Counted from the first letter of the stretch, positions 36,201 through 47,235 are shown. The stretch is DNA of 64,000 bases from Bartonella australis AUST/NH1 (GCF_000341355.1 NC_020300.1:310001-374000), one strand, 5' to 3'. Notes: a model not told the origin generated them from the letters alone. Made by a program: numbers and translations.

Positions 36201-36313
36201 TTGAGGGTAGGGATGTTTTCAGGCAGTTTTCGATGACGTTATGTGCCGTTTTTAAGTGTATGATGAAAAACTAGCAGAATTAGCGTATTTTCTGTACAAA
36301 TAAAAATAATTGA

Positions 36314-37354
<1,041 letters not shown>

Positions 37355-37359
37355 TCAAG

Positions 37360-38499
37360 ATGGCGCTTGGATCACAAAAACTTGAGCAATATAAACGTAT
37401 TGTCGTCAAAGTTGGTTCTGCACTTTTGGTTGATCCCCAAGCAGGGTTGCGAGTTGAGTGGCTCAAGAGTTTGGTAAGTGACGTTGCTGAGTTACGCCAA
37501 AAAGGAGTGGAGATTTTACTAGTGTCTTCTGGCGCTATTGCTTTAGGGCGAACATTATTACATCTTCCTAAGGGGACTTTAAAATTGGAAGAAAGCCAAG
37601 CGTGTGCTGCTTTGGGTCAAATTGAACTGGCTAAGGCTTATAGTGAGACACTTGATCGCCACGGATTAAGAACAGGCCAGATTTTACTCACGCTATTTGA
37701 TACGGAAGAACGGCGGCGTTATTTAAATGCGCGTGCCACCATTAATACGCTTCTGCATTTTAGAGCTGTGCCCGTTATTAACGAAAATGACACTGTGGCA
37801 ACGAGCGAAATTCGCTACGGTGATAACGATCGTTTGGCAGCGCGTGTTGCGACTATGATGGGTTCAGATCTTTTGATACTTTTGTCAGATGTTGATGGTC
37901 TTTATACGAGCTCTCCTTATCTAGATCCGAAGGCTGAATTTATCCCTTTTGTTACATCAATTACGAGCGAAATTGAAAAAATGGCGGGTGCTGCTGCTTC
38001 AGGGTTTTCAAGGGGCGGAATGAAGACAAAGCTCGCTGCTGGAAAAATAGCTAATTCTTCTGGGACGGCTATGATCATCGCGTCGGGTAAGGCCTTGAAT
38101 CCTCTTGCGGCAATTGATCGAGGGGGACGTAAGAGTTTTTTTGCTGCCAGTGAAAAGCCGATAAATGCTTGGAAGACTTGGATTTCAGGCAATTTGGATC
38201 CATCTGGTACCTTGATGATTGATCAGGGGGCAGTTAAGGCGCTTGAATCTGGAAAGTCATTATTAGCCGTGGGGGTTATCGCGGTTGAGGGCGTTTTTGA
38301 TCGCGGAGATACGGTTGCAATTGTTGGCGTAGATGGGATTGAGGTCGCTCGCGGCCTTGTAAATTATGGTAAGGATGAAATTGTGCGCATTATGGGCTGC
38401 AAAAGTAAGGAAATAGAACGCGTCCTTGGGCATGGGCCGCGTTCTGCTGTAGTGCATCATAATGATATGGTTTTACGCTATTTGGCCGATTTTACTTAA
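37360..38499 (+). CDS. proB: Glutamate 5-kinase
   Basis: 379 residues from the ATG at 37360; a TTG at 37351 overlaps the obgE stop. It phosphorylates glutamate in the first step of proline synthesis. The amino-acid kinase domain (about 12-270) starts with V-V-K-V-G-S-A-L-L and has [15 protein letters not shown] and D-N-D-R-L-A-A. A C-terminal PUA domain (about 285-375) contains [13 protein letters not shown]. It sits directly before proA, the next step. The last part overlaps the long open frame of proA, but the chosen proA start lies 34 bases after the proB stop. Confidence 0.96.
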   Translation: MALGSQKLEQYKRIVVKVGSALLVDPQAGLRVEWLKSLVSDVAELRQKGVEILLVSSGAIALGRTLLHLPKGTLKLEESQACAALGQIELAKAYSETLDRHGLRTGQILLTLFDTEERRRYLNARATINTLLHFRAVPVINENDTVATSEIRYGDNDRLAARVATMMGSDLLILLSDVDGLYTSSPYLDPKAEFIPFVTSITSEIEKMAGAAASGFSRGGMKTKLAAGKIANSSGTAMIIASGKALNPLAAIDRGGRKSFFAASEKPINAWKTWISGNLDPSGTLMIDQGAVKALESGKSLLAVGVIAVEGVFDRGDTVAIVGVDGIEVARGLVNYGKDEIVRIMGCKSKEIERVLGHGPRSAVVHHNDMVLRYLADFT

Positions 38500-38533
38500 A
38501 AAGTTACCCCTTTTTTCTTTACCGTTTTTTGGA

Positions 38534-39802
38534 ATGGATGATTACATGGCTTTAAAAGAACAAATGAAAGTTATGGGGCAGAAAGCACGTGATGCTGCAT
38601 CGGCGCTTGCGATTATTTCGGCCGAGCAAAAAAAGGACGCACTGGAAATGATAGCTCTGAGTTTGGAAGCTCAGTCAGACGAGATTTTATGCGCTAATCG
38701 ACAAGATTTAGCTAATGCTGTTCAGAATAATTTGCAGGCATCTATGATTGACCGGCTAAAGTTAGATGAATCGCGTTTGCGTGCAATTATAGATAGCGTT
38801 CGTCAGATTGCTTATTTGCCTGATCCAGTCGGACAAGTGATAGGTGAATGGACGCGTCCAAATGGGCTTCATATAAGTCGTGTACGGACGCCACTCGGTG
38901 TTATTGGTGTTATTTATGAAAGCCGGCCCAATGTTACAGTTGATGCAAGCGCTTTATGTTTGAAGGCTGGAAATGCTGCAATTTTACGTGGTGGTACAGA
39001 TAGCTTTTGTTCTGCACATGCGCTTCATTCGGCATTGGTACAGGGATTAGAAAAGGCCGGTTTAACTAAAGATGCTGTCCAAATGGTTAAAACCACAGAT
39101 CGTTGTGCTGTTGGGGAAATGCTGAAGGGATTGGATGGAGCGATTGATGTTATTATACCTCGTGGCGGCAAAAGACTTGTTGCACGTGTTCAATCTGATG
39201 CACGTGTCCCTATTTTTGCACATTTAGAGGGGCTTTGCCATATTTATATCGACAAATCAGCAAATTTAGAGATGGCACATGATATTGTGCTGAATGCGAA
39301 ATTGCGGCGTCCCAGCGTATGTGGGGCCGTTGAGACAGTTTTAATTGATCGCCAGGCACTTAAAAAGTTTTTCCCCGTCCTTACGGCTTTACAGGAGAGA
39401 GGATGTGAAATTCGCGCGACAGAGGATATTATTTCACTGATGCCAGTGGCAAAGTTAGCAACTGAAGAAGACTGGTCATGTGAATATCTTGATACAATTC
39501 TTTCTGTCAAAACAGTCGATGGTGTTGAGGGAGCCATTGCGCATATTAAGCGTTATTCATCAGGACATACTGAGTCAATCATTGCTGAGGATATGAGGAC
39601 AGTAGAGACATTTTTTTATCGTTTAGATTCGGCTATTTTGCTTCATAATGCATCCACGCAGTTTGCTGATGGTGGTGAATTTGGTTTTGGAGCGGAAATT
39701 GGTATTGCTACGGGGAAAATGCACGCGCGTGGACCGATAGGCGTTGAACAACTGACGTCATTTCAATATCATGTTAAAGGAAATGGACAGGTTAGGCCTT
39801 GA
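38534..39802 (+). CDS. proA: Gamma-glutamyl phosphate reductase
   Basis: 422 residues. It reduces glutamyl 5-phosphate to the semialdehyde with NADPH and belongs to the aldehyde dehydrogenase superfamily. Motifs: [28 protein letters not shown], the catalytic cysteine in [10 protein letters not shown], and the C-terminal [10 protein letters not shown]. The start at 38534 (M-D-D-Y-M-A-L-K) is chosen over the long frame start at 38462, which lies inside proB. The ATG at 38546 is an alternative. It ends at the very start of the nadD frame. Confidence 0.95.
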   Translation: MDDYMALKEQMKVMGQKARDAASALAIISAEQKKDALEMIALSLEAQSDEILCANRQDLANAVQNNLQASMIDRLKLDESRLRAIIDSVRQIAYLPDPVGQVIGEWTRPNGLHISRVRTPLGVIGVIYESRPNVTVDASALCLKAGNAAILRGGTDSFCSAHALHSALVQGLEKAGLTKDAVQMVKTTDRCAVGEMLKGLDGAIDVIIPRGGKRLVARVQSDARVPIFAHLEGLCHIYIDKSANLEMAHDIVLNAKLRRPSVCGAVETVLIDRQALKKFFPVLTALQERGCEIRATEDIISLMPVAKLATEEDWSCEYLDTILSVKTVDGVEGAIAHIKRYSSGHTESIIAEDMRTVETFFYRLDSAILLHNASTQFADGGEFGFGAEIGIATGKMHARGPIGVEQLTSFQYHVKGNGQVRP

Positions 39803-39831
39803 AGCAGCTATTTTTTCCGTGGGAAAATCGT

Positions 39832-40425
39832 ATGCCGCATGTTGAGAAGTCTACTATCGTTGGCTTATTTGGTGGCTCATTTAATCCGCCGCATGAGGGG
39901 CACCTCCTCGTTGCAAAGAGCGCAATCCGGCGTTTGCACCTTGATCAATTATGGTGGATGGTTACTCCAGGAAATCCTTTAAAAGATTGTACGCGATTAC
40001 CGTTTTTACATGAAAGAATGCGGCTTAGTATTGAACTCGTTGATCACCCAAAGATTCGTATAACAGGTTTTGAGGGGAATATAGGGAGTACGATATCGGC
40101 GGAAACAATTTCTTATATTCTCGCCCACTATAGCGGAGTGCGTTTTGTGTGGGTTATGGGTGCGGATAGTTTGGTAACGATTCATCGTTGGCACCAATGG
40201 CGTGATATTGTGTCTACGCTTCCTATTGCAATTATCGATCGTCCTTCAGCGCGTATGTCAGCGCTTTCTTCTCCTATGGCGCGGGCGTATCGTTATTTCC
40301 GCTTAGATGAAAGAGAAAGCGCGAGATTGCCTTTTATGAAGCCACCGGTTTGGACCTATTTGCACGTGCCTTTGTCTTTTCAGTCTTCAACGAAGCTCCG
40401 TTCAAAAGGGGATCATTTTGCTTGA
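39832..40425 (+). CDS. nadD: Nicotinate-nucleotide adenylyltransferase
   Basis: 197 residues from the ATG at 39832. A TTG at 39799, overlapping the proA stop, would add 11 residues. It transfers AMP from ATP to nicotinate mononucleotide in NAD synthesis. G-L-F-G-G-S-F-N-P-P-H-E-G-H is the nucleotidyltransferase signature near the N-terminus. W-M-V-T-P-G-N-P-L-K and W-V-M-G-A-D-S are substrate-binding segments. The C-terminal I-S-S-T-x-I-R motif appears changed here to S-S-T-K-L-R, as in shorter alphaproteobacterial forms. The order proA-nadD-rsfS-rlmH is typical of Rhizobiales. Confidence 0.94.
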   Translation: MPHVEKSTIVGLFGGSFNPPHEGHLLVAKSAIRRLHLDQLWWMVTPGNPLKDCTRLPFLHERMRLSIELVDHPKIRITGFEGNIGSTISAETISYILAHYSGVRFVWVMGADSLVTIHRWHQWRDIVSTLPIAIIDRPSARMSALSSPMARAYRYFRLDERESARLPFMKPPVWTYLHVPLSFQSSTKLRSKGDHFA

Positions 40426-40486
40426 ATATCTTATAAGATTCTGTCAATCTCTTTAAAGCAATTCCTCTTTTTCTTTATTTTAACCG

Positions 40487-40888
40487 ATGAGAAAGGATAT
40501 CAATCTGGAAAACGCCCCACAAAAAGGTCATTGTAGTATCACGGCGGTAGAAGAAGGTTTTTTTTTAATAGCCGATAGCCTCAAAATTATTCTTAATAGC
40601 TTAGAAGATGCAAAAGCAGGCGATATTGTTTCTATTAACATTCAAGATAGGTCATCTTTCGCCGATTATATGGTTCTCGCTTCGGCGCGTTCTCAGCGTC
40701 ATCTTTCGGCTGTCACCGGTTATTTACTGCGTAATTGGAAAAACAGCGGACGCGGACAAGTAAGGGTGGAGGGGCTCTCTGGCGGCGGTTGGGTGTTAAT
40801 TGATACAGGAGATATTATTGTTCATCTTTTTCGCCCAGAAATTCGCGCTCTTTATGATTTAGAAAAAATATGGCTTGCTCGGGATTAA
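40487..40888 (+). CDS. rsfS: Ribosomal silencing factor RsfS (YbeB/Iojap)
   Basis: 133 residues. It binds ribosomal protein L14 and blocks subunit joining in slow growth. After a roughly 30-residue N-terminal extension the RsfS domain has L-E-D-A-K-A-G-D-I-V, S-S-F-A-D-Y-M-V-L-A-S-A-R-S, R-V-E-G-L-S-G-G-G-W-V-L-I-D and D-I-I-V-H-L-F-R-P-E-I-R. It sits 61 bases after nadD and 37 bases before the chosen rlmH start. Confidence 0.94.
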   Translation: MRKDINLENAPQKGHCSITAVEEGFFLIADSLKIILNSLEDAKAGDIVSINIQDRSSFADYMVLASARSQRHLSAVTGYLLRNWKNSGRGQVRVEGLSGGGWVLIDTGDIIVHLFRPEIRALYDLEKIWLARD

Positions 40889-40925
40889 AGTGATACAAGC
40901 TCGGTTTTCATTTAGGGCAATTGAT

Positions 40926-41408
40926 ATGCAAATTTCTATTTTTGCTGTTGGTCGTATGAAAAAAGGAGCTGAGCAAAAATTAGTTCACCATTATTTAGAC
41001 CGTTTTTCTAAAAGCGCTAGGGGGGTAGGTCTCCATTTAGCAAAGTTGCAAGAAATATCAGAGAGTCGTGCTCAGACAGCCTATCAGCGTATGGAAGAAG
41101 AAGGTAAGAAACTCTTGGAATTTTTGCCTGAAAAGTGTCGATTAATTGTATTGGATGAGCGCGGAAAGTCAATTTCGTCGCCTTTTTTCGCCGAAAAATT
41201 AGGGTTTTACCGTGACGAAGGCGTCCGCGATTTGGTAATTGCGTTGGGGGGTCCTGACGGACATAGCGAGCAGGTAAGAAAGCGCGCTGATTTTCTTTTA
41301 TCGTTTGGTTTTATGACGTGGCCACACCAAATCGCGCGCATATTACTCACAGAACAGCTCTACCGGGCCGTGACTATTGCCGGTAATCATCCTTATCACC
41401 GTTTTTAA
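40926..41408 (+). CDS. rlmH: 23S rRNA (pseudouridine-1915-N3)-methyltransferase
   Basis: 160 residues, the usual length for this SPOUT-class methyltransferase, which acts on the assembled 70S ribosome. Motifs: L-D-E-R-G-K-S-I-S-S, the SAM-binding knot A-L-G-G-P-D-G-H, and the C-terminal W-P-H-Q-I-A-R-I-L-L-x-E-Q-L-Y-R-A with N-H-P-Y-H at the end. The ATG at 40926 is chosen because the family begins M-x-I-x-I-x-A-V-G-R. The longer frame from 40875 runs into rsfS. Confidence 0.95.
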   Translation: MQISIFAVGRMKKGAEQKLVHHYLDRFSKSARGVGLHLAKLQEISESRAQTAYQRMEEEGKKLLEFLPEKCRLIVLDERGKSISSPFFAEKLGFYRDEGVRDLVIALGGPDGHSEQVRKRADFLLSFGFMTWPHQIARILLTEQLYRAVTIAGNHPYHRF

Positions 41409-41517
41409 TTTTTGTATATGTTTTTTGGCACCTATTTATACGCTTATTAATATTGTTTTAGGTGTCACCATTTAAAGCACTTTTAATTTATGCGATTGGG
41501 TTTGGATGGTTAGATAA

Positions 41518-42786
41518 ATGAAGCGGCTTCTTCATGGAAAGATGCGATATTTATATAAGGGATGGGTGATGTCTGTGGTTTTGACATCTGGCGTAGCGGG
41601 ATATTCATCTATACTACATGCAGAAAATACACAGAGTCGTGAGGCTGCGCGTAAAGCATTGGCAGAAATTCGCCAAAATATCTCTGTATCGCGTAAGCAC
41701 GTCGCTTTTCTTGCTAACCAAATTGACCGTTTAAAAAAAGATCAACGTACTGTAACTGATGCATTAATAAAAGTGGCTAAGGCGGAACGTGATGCGGCAA
41801 ATGATATTGCTGAAAGAGAAAAAGAACTTGAGCAACTTATAGAGCGGCAGGAGTTTGTGCGCCAAAACTTAAGAAGGCGTCGTGCTGAATTTTCAGAAGT
41901 GCTGGCTATCTTGGAACGAATGGGGCTAAAGCCGATTCCCGCTCTTCTAGCACGGCCTGAAGATGTATTAGCTTCTATACGCAGTTCCATTTTGTTGGGG
42001 ACTGTTATTCCAGAAATGCAAGAAAAAACGCATGCTTTGACAGTAAGTCTCAAGGAATTATCTAAGTTAGATCATTTGGTTACTGCGGAATACAAGGCTT
42101 TAAAAGCTAAAATGCAAAATCAAGCCGAGCAGAGAAAGTATTTAGAGCTTTTATTAAATGAAAAAGAAAAATTGCAAATAGGATCGGAAAAAGAGCTTGC
42201 AGAACAGCGACAAAGAAATGTTATTCTTTCTAAAAAAGCTCAGTCTTTGGAAGAAATGATTTCAGAGTTTGATCACCGGTCACAGCTTAAACTCAATTCA
42301 TCGGCGCAGATGCGAAAAAATTTGCAATTGTTAGAGAGGTTTGATTTCGAAAGCCGAAAAGGCTCTTTATTTTTGCCTGTTTCAGGAAAAAAAATTCAGC
42401 AATTTAATAGTGGTTCGCGCGCTGCGCGCTTTGGTGAAATAATTGCGACAGAACCTGCCGCTGTAGTTACAGCACCTACTGATGCCTTTGTTGCTTTTGC
42501 CGGGCCGTTCCGTTCTTATGGACAGCTCATTATTCTCAATGTTGGACGTGGTTATCATATTATCCTTATTGGGATGTCTAAAATTAATGTAAATCAAGGC
42601 CAGTTTGTTCTTTCAGGTGAGCCTCTTGGGAGGATGGGTACGCAATTTATCGCGAACGCTTTCTCATTGGATATAGGCAAAAGTGTTCCGATGCTTTACA
42701 TTGAGTTTAGGAAGCGGGGAAAGCCTGTAAATCCAAATCTCTGGTGGCGAATTGAAAAATCGGGAAGGAACCAAAATGATTCGTAA
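41518..42786 (+). CDS. EnvC-like murein hydrolase activator (degenerate M23)
   Basis: 422 residues. It has an N-terminal hydrophobic segment (about 16-38, signal peptide or anchor), then long coiled coils at about 45-280 rich in E, K, R and L. A C-terminal LytM/M23-like domain (about 290-415) contains L-P-V-S-G, G-Q-L-I-I-L-N-V-G-R-G-Y-H-I-I-L and L-Y-I-E-F-R-K-R-G-K-P-V-N-P. The zinc ligands (H-x-x-x-D and H-x-H) are missing, as in EnvC, so it should activate amidases at the septum and not cut murein itself. It overlaps the start of ctpA by 11 bases, so the two are probably co-transcribed. Confidence 0.88.
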   Translation: MKRLLHGKMRYLYKGWVMSVVLTSGVAGYSSILHAENTQSREAARKALAEIRQNISVSRKHVAFLANQIDRLKKDQRTVTDALIKVAKAERDAANDIAEREKELEQLIERQEFVRQNLRRRRAEFSEVLAILERMGLKPIPALLARPEDVLASIRSSILLGTVIPEMQEKTHALTVSLKELSKLDHLVTAEYKALKAKMQNQAEQRKYLELLLNEKEKLQIGSEKELAEQRQRNVILSKKAQSLEEMISEFDHRSQLKLNSSAQMRKNLQLLERFDFESRKGSLFLPVSGKKIQQFNSGSRAARFGEIIATEPAAVVTAPTDAFVAFAGPFRSYGQLIILNVGRGYHIILIGMSKINVNQGQFVLSGEPLGRMGTQFIANAFSLDIGKSVPMLYIEFRKRGKPVNPNLWWRIEKSGRNQNDS

Positions 42787-44086
42787 AGTTGTTCTTTTGG
42801 TTGTCGGGGTACTGCTCGGCGCTAGTTCAATGATTATAGTGCAGCCCGTTGCTGCTGATAATGAGGGTAATGTTTATAAACGTCTAGCCGTATTTGGCGA
42901 TATCTTTGAGCGGGTGCGTGCACAGTATGTAACAGTTCCGGATGATAAAGAGCTTATTGAAAATGCCATCAACGGCATGCTCTCGTCGCTTGACCCGCAT
43001 TCATCTTATATGGATGCTCAAGAAGCCAAGGATATGCAGGATTCTACTAAAGGAGAGTTTGGAGGCATTGGTATTGAGGTAACTATGGAGAAAAATTTAA
43101 TTAAAGTTGTTTCTCCGATGGATGATACGCCCGCTTCAAAAGCAGGTATTTTAGCAAGAGATCTCATTTCAAAAATTGATGGCGTACAGGTGGGCGGTAA
43201 GACATTGAATGAGGCTGTTAATCAGATGCGGGGTGCTGTTGGAGCGCCTATCACGCTAACAATTATTCGTTCTGGTGTTGATAAGCCGTTTGATGTTAAG
43301 GTTGTTCGTGATATCATTAAGATAAAAGCAGTTAAATATCGCGTTGAAGGTGATATCGGATATTTAAGACTTATTAAGTTTTCTGAGAAGACTTTCGGTG
43401 ACCTCCGAGCTGCAATTAAAGATATTCAGTCCAAGATTCCTCAAAATAAGTTGAAAGGATATGTTCTTGATTTGCGGCTTAATCCCGGTGGTCTGTTAAA
43501 TCAAGCTGTTAGCGTCTCAAGTGCTTTTCTTGAAAAAGGCGAGATTGTTTCAACTCGCGGTCGCAGAAAAAATGATGTGATGAGGTTTGACGCTAAGCCG
43601 GGGGATTTAATTAATGGAAAGCCTCTCATTGTGCTTATAAACGGTGGTTCGGCGAGTGCTGCCGAAATTGTCGCAGGTGCTTTACAGGATCATCGTCGTG
43701 CTACAATTTTAGGTACGCAGTCTTTCGGTAAGGGGTCGGTTCAAACAGTTATCCCTTTAGGCGAAAATGGCGCTTTGCGTTTGACGACGGCGCTTTACTA
43801 TACGCCAGCAGGTACATCAATTCAAGGAACTGGAATTACACCGGATATTATTGTAGAGCAGCCGTTACCTGAAAAATATAAGAATTATGATGTAAAGCTT
43901 GGTGAATCTAAGCTAAAAGGACACATCAAAGGAAAACAGGAGAGTGATCGAGGATCTGGTTCGGCCGCTTTTGTCCCAAAAGATCCTAAGGACGATATTC
44001 AATTAAATGAAGCTTATAAGCTTTTACGAGGTGAAATGGCGAATGCAGCATTTCCACCAGATCCCAATAAAAGTATTTTAAAGTAA
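42776..44086 (+). CDS. ctpA: Carboxy-terminal processing protease (S41)
   Basis: 436 residues. An N-terminal signal segment (about 1-26, ending P-V-A-A-D) leads to the periplasm. A PDZ domain (about 95-180, G-G-I-G-I-E-V ... P-A-S-K-A-G-I) precedes the peptidase S41 domain with the catalytic Ser-Lys pair S294 (G-G-S-A-S-A-A-E) and K319 (S-F-G-K-G-S-V-Q). The C-terminal tail is short and polar. The ATG at 42776 has GGGAAGGA upstream; the longer TTG frame from 42752 is less likely. In B. bacilliformis ctpA is known to lie directly upstream of the invasion locus, as here. Confidence 0.96.
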   Translation: MIRKVVLLVVGVLLGASSMIIVQPVAADNEGNVYKRLAVFGDIFERVRAQYVTVPDDKELIENAINGMLSSLDPHSSYMDAQEAKDMQDSTKGEFGGIGIEVTMEKNLIKVVSPMDDTPASKAGILARDLISKIDGVQVGGKTLNEAVNQMRGAVGAPITLTIIRSGVDKPFDVKVVRDIIKIKAVKYRVEGDIGYLRLIKFSEKTFGDLRAAIKDIQSKIPQNKLKGYVLDLRLNPGGLLNQAVSVSSAFLEKGEIVSTRGRRKNDVMRFDAKPGDLINGKPLIVLINGGSASAAEIVAGALQDHRRATILGTQSFGKGSVQTVIPLGENGALRLTTALYYTPAGTSIQGTGITPDIIVEQPLPEKYKNYDVKLGESKLKGHIKGKQESDRGSGSAAFVPKDPKDDIQLNEAYKLLRGEMANAAFPPDPNKSILK

Positions 44087-44142
44087 GAAAAATTTGCGCT
44101 GTCTTTTTTGTATGGCTCGTGCTCTTTTAGAGGAATAGTTAA

Positions 44143-44664
44143 ATGGATGCGGTCGTTGATTTTGAATCCCTTCCTTATCGAAGATGCGTCGGGATTCTTG
44201 TATTTAATCATGTAGGTAAGGTTTGGGTTGGGCACCGTCTGATGACGTTTTCTCACACAAACACCCAAATATCTCAGTGCTGGCAATTGCCTCAAGGGGG
44301 AATTAACGAAGGGGAAGAGCCGTTAGATGCCGCACGACGTGAACTTTACGAAGAAACCGGGATTCGGTCGATAAAGTTGATTAAGGAAGCACAGGGTTGG
44401 TTTCATTACGATTTTCCACAAGAGCTTGTGGGATGTGTATTAGAGAATAAATACCGCGGGCAAATACAAAAGTGGTTTGCTTTTCAGTTTACAGGAGAGC
44501 CTTCTGAAATCAAGATTAATCCACCTCCAGATGGCAATAAAGCAGAATTTGATCAATGGAAATGGGTTAATCTCGAAACACTGCCTTCAATTGTTATTTC
44601 TTTTAAGAAGCGCGTTTATATAAAAATTGTCAGAGAATTTCGCGATAGCATCAGACATTTATAA
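44143..44664 (+). CDS. rppH: RNA pyrophosphohydrolase / invasion protein IalA (Nudix)
   Basis: 173 residues. It is the homologue of Bartonella IalA, a (di)nucleoside polyphosphate hydrolase of the RppH type that removes pyrophosphate from RNA 5' ends and degrades Ap4A. The Nudix box is complete at 52-74: G52, E58, R66-E67, E70-E71, G73. P-Y-R-R-C-V-G-I near the N-terminus and W-x-Q-L-P-Q-G-G are typical of RppH. It lies 56 bases after ctpA and before ialB, the known ialA-ialB order. A direct virulence role is known for B. bacilliformis and only inferred here. Confidence 0.95.
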   Translation: MDAVVDFESLPYRRCVGILVFNHVGKVWVGHRLMTFSHTNTQISQCWQLPQGGINEGEEPLDAARRELYEETGIRSIKLIKEAQGWFHYDFPQELVGCVLENKYRGQIQKWFAFQFTGEPSEIKINPPPDGNKAEFDQWKWVNLETLPSIVISFKKRVYIKIVREFRDSIRHL

Positions 44665-44690
44665 AATCTATAATCACGGAAAGCTGCTTT

Positions 44691-44719
44691 TTGCCAAGGT
44701 ACTTTATATCGTATATATA
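44691..44719 (+). promoter_or_regulatory. Candidate promoter of ialB
   Basis: TTGCCA (44691-44696) and TATATA (44714-44719) are separated by 17 bases, a sigma-70-like arrangement. It lies in the rppH-ialB gap and would give a leader of about 70 bases. Confidence 0.5.
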
Positions 44720-44796
44720 TCGCGTACGTCCATTATGGATAGTGTAAAGTGATTCTACTCGTCAATTTTATTTTACATAAAGAACTGGGATATAAA

Positions 44797-45357
44797 ATGA
44801 AAAAGTTATTAAATTTCTTTGTAATTTCCGCTCTCTTGAGCGTTTCCTCTGCAGCATTTTCTCAAAACGCAAAGCTAAGCGCAGAGAAGCCTGCTGCGGC
44901 TATGTTGCCCAATGGTGCTTCTTCTTTAACGGAGACTTATGGTTTATGGAGCGTTAACTGTGGCGTCCAAGAGGGAAAGAAAATCTGTTTTATGAACCGT
45001 CAAGAAGTTAATAATCAGAATCGTGTCATTTTGGCTATGAATATTATTCTTGGTGCTGATGGTGGCGTGTCTGGTAGTTTGACTGTTCCTTTTGGCGTTT
45101 TGGTTTCTAAGCCTATTCGCTTGCAAGTGGATGATGGAAGGGCTGTTGTTGAAACTGGTGTTCGGACTTGTATACAAGCAGGTTGCCTTGTTCCAATAGC
45201 TTTTGATAAAAATTTTGTTGCAGCTTTGCGCGCTGGGAAGCAACTGAAATTAGCTATGACAGTGGCCGCTCCAGGTGAGCCGGACTTAAATGATTTATTC
45301 GTTCAGTTAAACGGTTTTAGTAATGCGCTTAATCGTTTGATGAATTTGCAAAAATAA
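44797..45357 (+). CDS. ialB: Invasion-associated protein B
   Basis: 186 residues from the ATG at 44797 (upstream CTGGGA); the GTG frame from 44749 would put 16 residues before the signal peptide. Signal peptide about 1-22 (L-S-V-S-S-A-A-F-S). The mature protein has the IalB pattern: Y-G-L-W-S-V-N-C, K-K-I-C-F-M-N, I-R-L-Q-V-D-D, C-I-Q-A-G-C-L-V-P, and a C-terminal N-G-F-S-N-A-L-N-R-L. It is a secreted or envelope protein of the Brucella/Bartonella invasion-locus family. It is followed by a strong terminator. Confidence 0.95.
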   Translation: MKKLLNFFVISALLSVSSAAFSQNAKLSAEKPAAAMLPNGASSLTETYGLWSVNCGVQEGKKICFMNRQEVNNQNRVILAMNIILGADGGVSGSLTVPFGVLVSKPIRLQVDDGRAVVETGVRTCIQAGCLVPIAFDKNFVAALRAGKQLKLAMTVAAPGEPDLNDLFVQLNGFSNALNRLMNLQK

Positions 45358-45370
45358 TCTAAATGAGATG

Positions 45371-45397
45371 AAAAACGGCCTTCTGAGGCTGTTTTTC
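45371..45397 (+). terminator. Terminator of ialB
   Basis: An 11-bp stem (45371-45381 with 45386-45396, one G-U pair) has a 4-base loop TCTG. The 3' arm ends in five T residues. It starts 13 bases after the ialB stop. Confidence 0.85.
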
Positions 45398-45935
45398 GTT
45401 AAGTATAATTTTCCTTGGCAAAAAAATAAGTTAAGAAGTTGGGTGGTTATGCAAAGGGTGGTCTAAGATTTCCTGGCGCTCTTTTTTGTGTTTAACGTCG
45501 TTTTTATTTTTTCTGCTAGTTTTCCATTTTATTATTTTGCGTCAGGCTATGTTATTATGACGCGCAGCTAAAGTTGAGCGTTAGAACGCCCTCTTGTTGA
45601 AAAACAGAATTAGTGAGAATATTATATTATCTAAAATGGATTTTAAATTTTGTGCAAGGCTTTTCGTCTTGCTACGCAGTGAGGAGATAGAGTATGGGAG
45701 TGCTTTGCATTTTTTTGTATGGAGTCGATCCGATCGCAAATCTATTTTTGCCAGGTGGTTTCTCGTTTTACCTTGCTTTGCTCAATGTTGGTGCAGGGTG
45801 TTAAGGTAAGTATTTATTTATTCTCTCATAGAAAAACTAAATTGACGAGAATATTAGAGCATTTAGATTGAATTTATTTTTATGAGTATTATGTGCGTGA
45901 ATCTCTTTTTCTGTTGGTTAGCGAGGGGATAAGGA
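45398..45935. other. Intergenic, nothing recognised
   Basis: About 540 bases. A 71-codon frame (45594-45809) has no domain. A small hairpin GCGTT-AG-AACGC near 45580 is present but without context. Confidence 0.45.
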
Positions 45936-46229
45936 ATGATCTATGCGTTACTCCGAGTGTTAGACCTAATTTTCAGTATTTACATCGATATTTTGGCCGT
46001 CAGAGTTATTTTTTCTTGGCTTGACATATTTGGCATCGTAAATGCGCGCAATCGTCTCGTCTATTTGGTTGGGAATTTTCTGTATCTCTCTACAGAACCA
46101 GTTTTGAGCCGCGTTCGGCGCTTTATGCCAAATCTTGGAGCAATTGATATTTCACCTATTGTAGTGTTTGCGATTATTTACTTTATACGTATCTTTATGT
46201 GGCGTGCATACGCAGGCTTATTGTTATAA
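45936..46229 (+). CDS. YggT family integral membrane protein
   Basis: 97 residues with two hydrophobic helices (about 3-30 and 70-95) joined by a loop with the family motif Y-L-S-T-E-P-V-L-x-x-V-R-R-F-x-P. A-I-D-I-S-P-I-V follows in the second half. It is a small inner-membrane protein of unclear role, linked to osmotic adaptation or cell division in some bacteria. Ribosome site GAGGGGATAAGGA directly precedes the ATG. The yggU-type gene follows after 30 bases, a common pair. Confidence 0.92.
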   Translation: MIYALLRVLDLIFSIYIDILAVRVIFSWLDIFGIVNARNRLVYLVGNFLYLSTEPVLSRVRRFMPNLGAIDISPIVVFAIIYFIRIFMWRAYAGLLL

Positions 46230-46259
46230 AAATGAAAATGGCACATCAGATGAACAAAA

Positions 46260-46583
46260 ATGTTTTACCACGTTGATACCGATGGCCTAGTCCTATTTAT
46301 CCGTCTCATTCCTAAAGCTTCAGCAGATAGTATAGTAGGGGTTGAGAGAAAAGGTGATGGAAAAAAATATTTGGTTGTACGCCTACGTGCTTTGCCTGAA
46401 GATGGAAAGGCAAACAAGGCATTAATTAAGTTTTTGGCAAGGCAATGGGGAATCCCACCTTCTCGTATTTCTTTCAGAAACGGTACTACATCACGTTATA
46501 AAAAGCTTCATTTTTTAGAATGTTCAGGAAAATTAGAGCAGATATTACAGTCTTTAAACGACGACACTCTTACACGAAAATAA
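46260..46583 (+). CDS. DUF167 (YggU) family protein
   Basis: 107 residues. A small cytosolic alpha/beta protein of unknown function. The family pattern is clear: V-R-L-I-P-K-A-S-A-D-S-I-V-G-V, L-V-V-R-L-R-A-L-P-E-D-G-K-A-N-K-A-L-I and W-G-I-P-P-S-R-I-S-F-x-x-G-x-T-S-R-Y-K. It follows yggT by 30 bases and converges on ppa. Confidence 0.93.
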   Translation: MFYHVDTDGLVLFIRLIPKASADSIVGVERKGDGKKYLVVRLRALPEDGKANKALIKFLARQWGIPPSRISFRNGTTSRYKKLHFLECSGKLEQILQSLNDDTLTRK

Positions 46584-46637
46584 ACAAAAAACACTAACCC
46601 GCTCCCTCAAAAGAATTTTATCTGTTGCACTAAAAGG

Positions 46638-47168
46638 TTATGCTTTTTTAACGCGCTCAATAGCTTGATTAATCAACTCATTTGCGAAACTTTTATTACG
46701 CCAACCTTCAATTTTAACCCATTTTCCAGGTTCGAGATCTTTGTAATGCCCAAAAAAATGCTCAATTTGTTTTAGCATAATTTCAGGAAGATCTGTATAT
46801 TCATGGATATTAATATATCTCTGAGTCAATTTTGAAGTAGGGACAGCGATAATTTTTTCATCTTTACCACCGTCATCCTCCATAATTAGAGCACCGATTG
46901 GGCGAACATTGATAATACAACCGGGAATCAGTGGGAGGACGTTACAGATGAGAACGTCAATCGGATCGCCATCTTCTGAAAGCGTATTCGGAACAAAGCC
47001 ATAATTGCCGGGATAGACCATGGGCGTATAGAGAAAACGATCAACGAATAAAGCTCCAGATTTTTTATCCATTTCATATTTTATTGGGTGGCCTCCGACA
47101 GCTACTTCGACGATGACATTGATATCCTCCGGCGGGTTATTGCCAATAGGTATTTCTTTAATATTCAT
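46638..47168 (-). CDS. ppa: Inorganic pyrophosphatase
   Basis: 176 residues, the usual length of bacterial type-I enzymes that hydrolyse PPi to drive biosynthesis. Active-site residues appear in [26 protein letters not shown] and the metal-binding [18 protein letters not shown] and F-F-G-H-Y-K-D-L-E follow in family order. An AAAGGA ribosome site precedes the ATG. It is 67 bases downstream of typA on the same strand. Confidence 0.96.
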   Translation of the reverse strand: MNIKEIPIGNNPPEDINVIVEVAVGGHPIKYEMDKKSGALFVDRFLYTPMVYPGNYGFVPNTLSEDGDPIDVLICNVLPLIPGCIINVRPIGALIMEDDGGKDEKIIAVPTSKLTQRYINIHEYTDLPEIMLKQIEHFFGHYKDLEPGKWVKIEGWRNKSFANELINQAIERVKKA

Positions 47169-47235
47169 GTTAAATATCCTTTCTAGAGCAAAACGAAGCC
47201 GAGTGTAATAAAATAAATAGCCGAGGCAGCTGTAA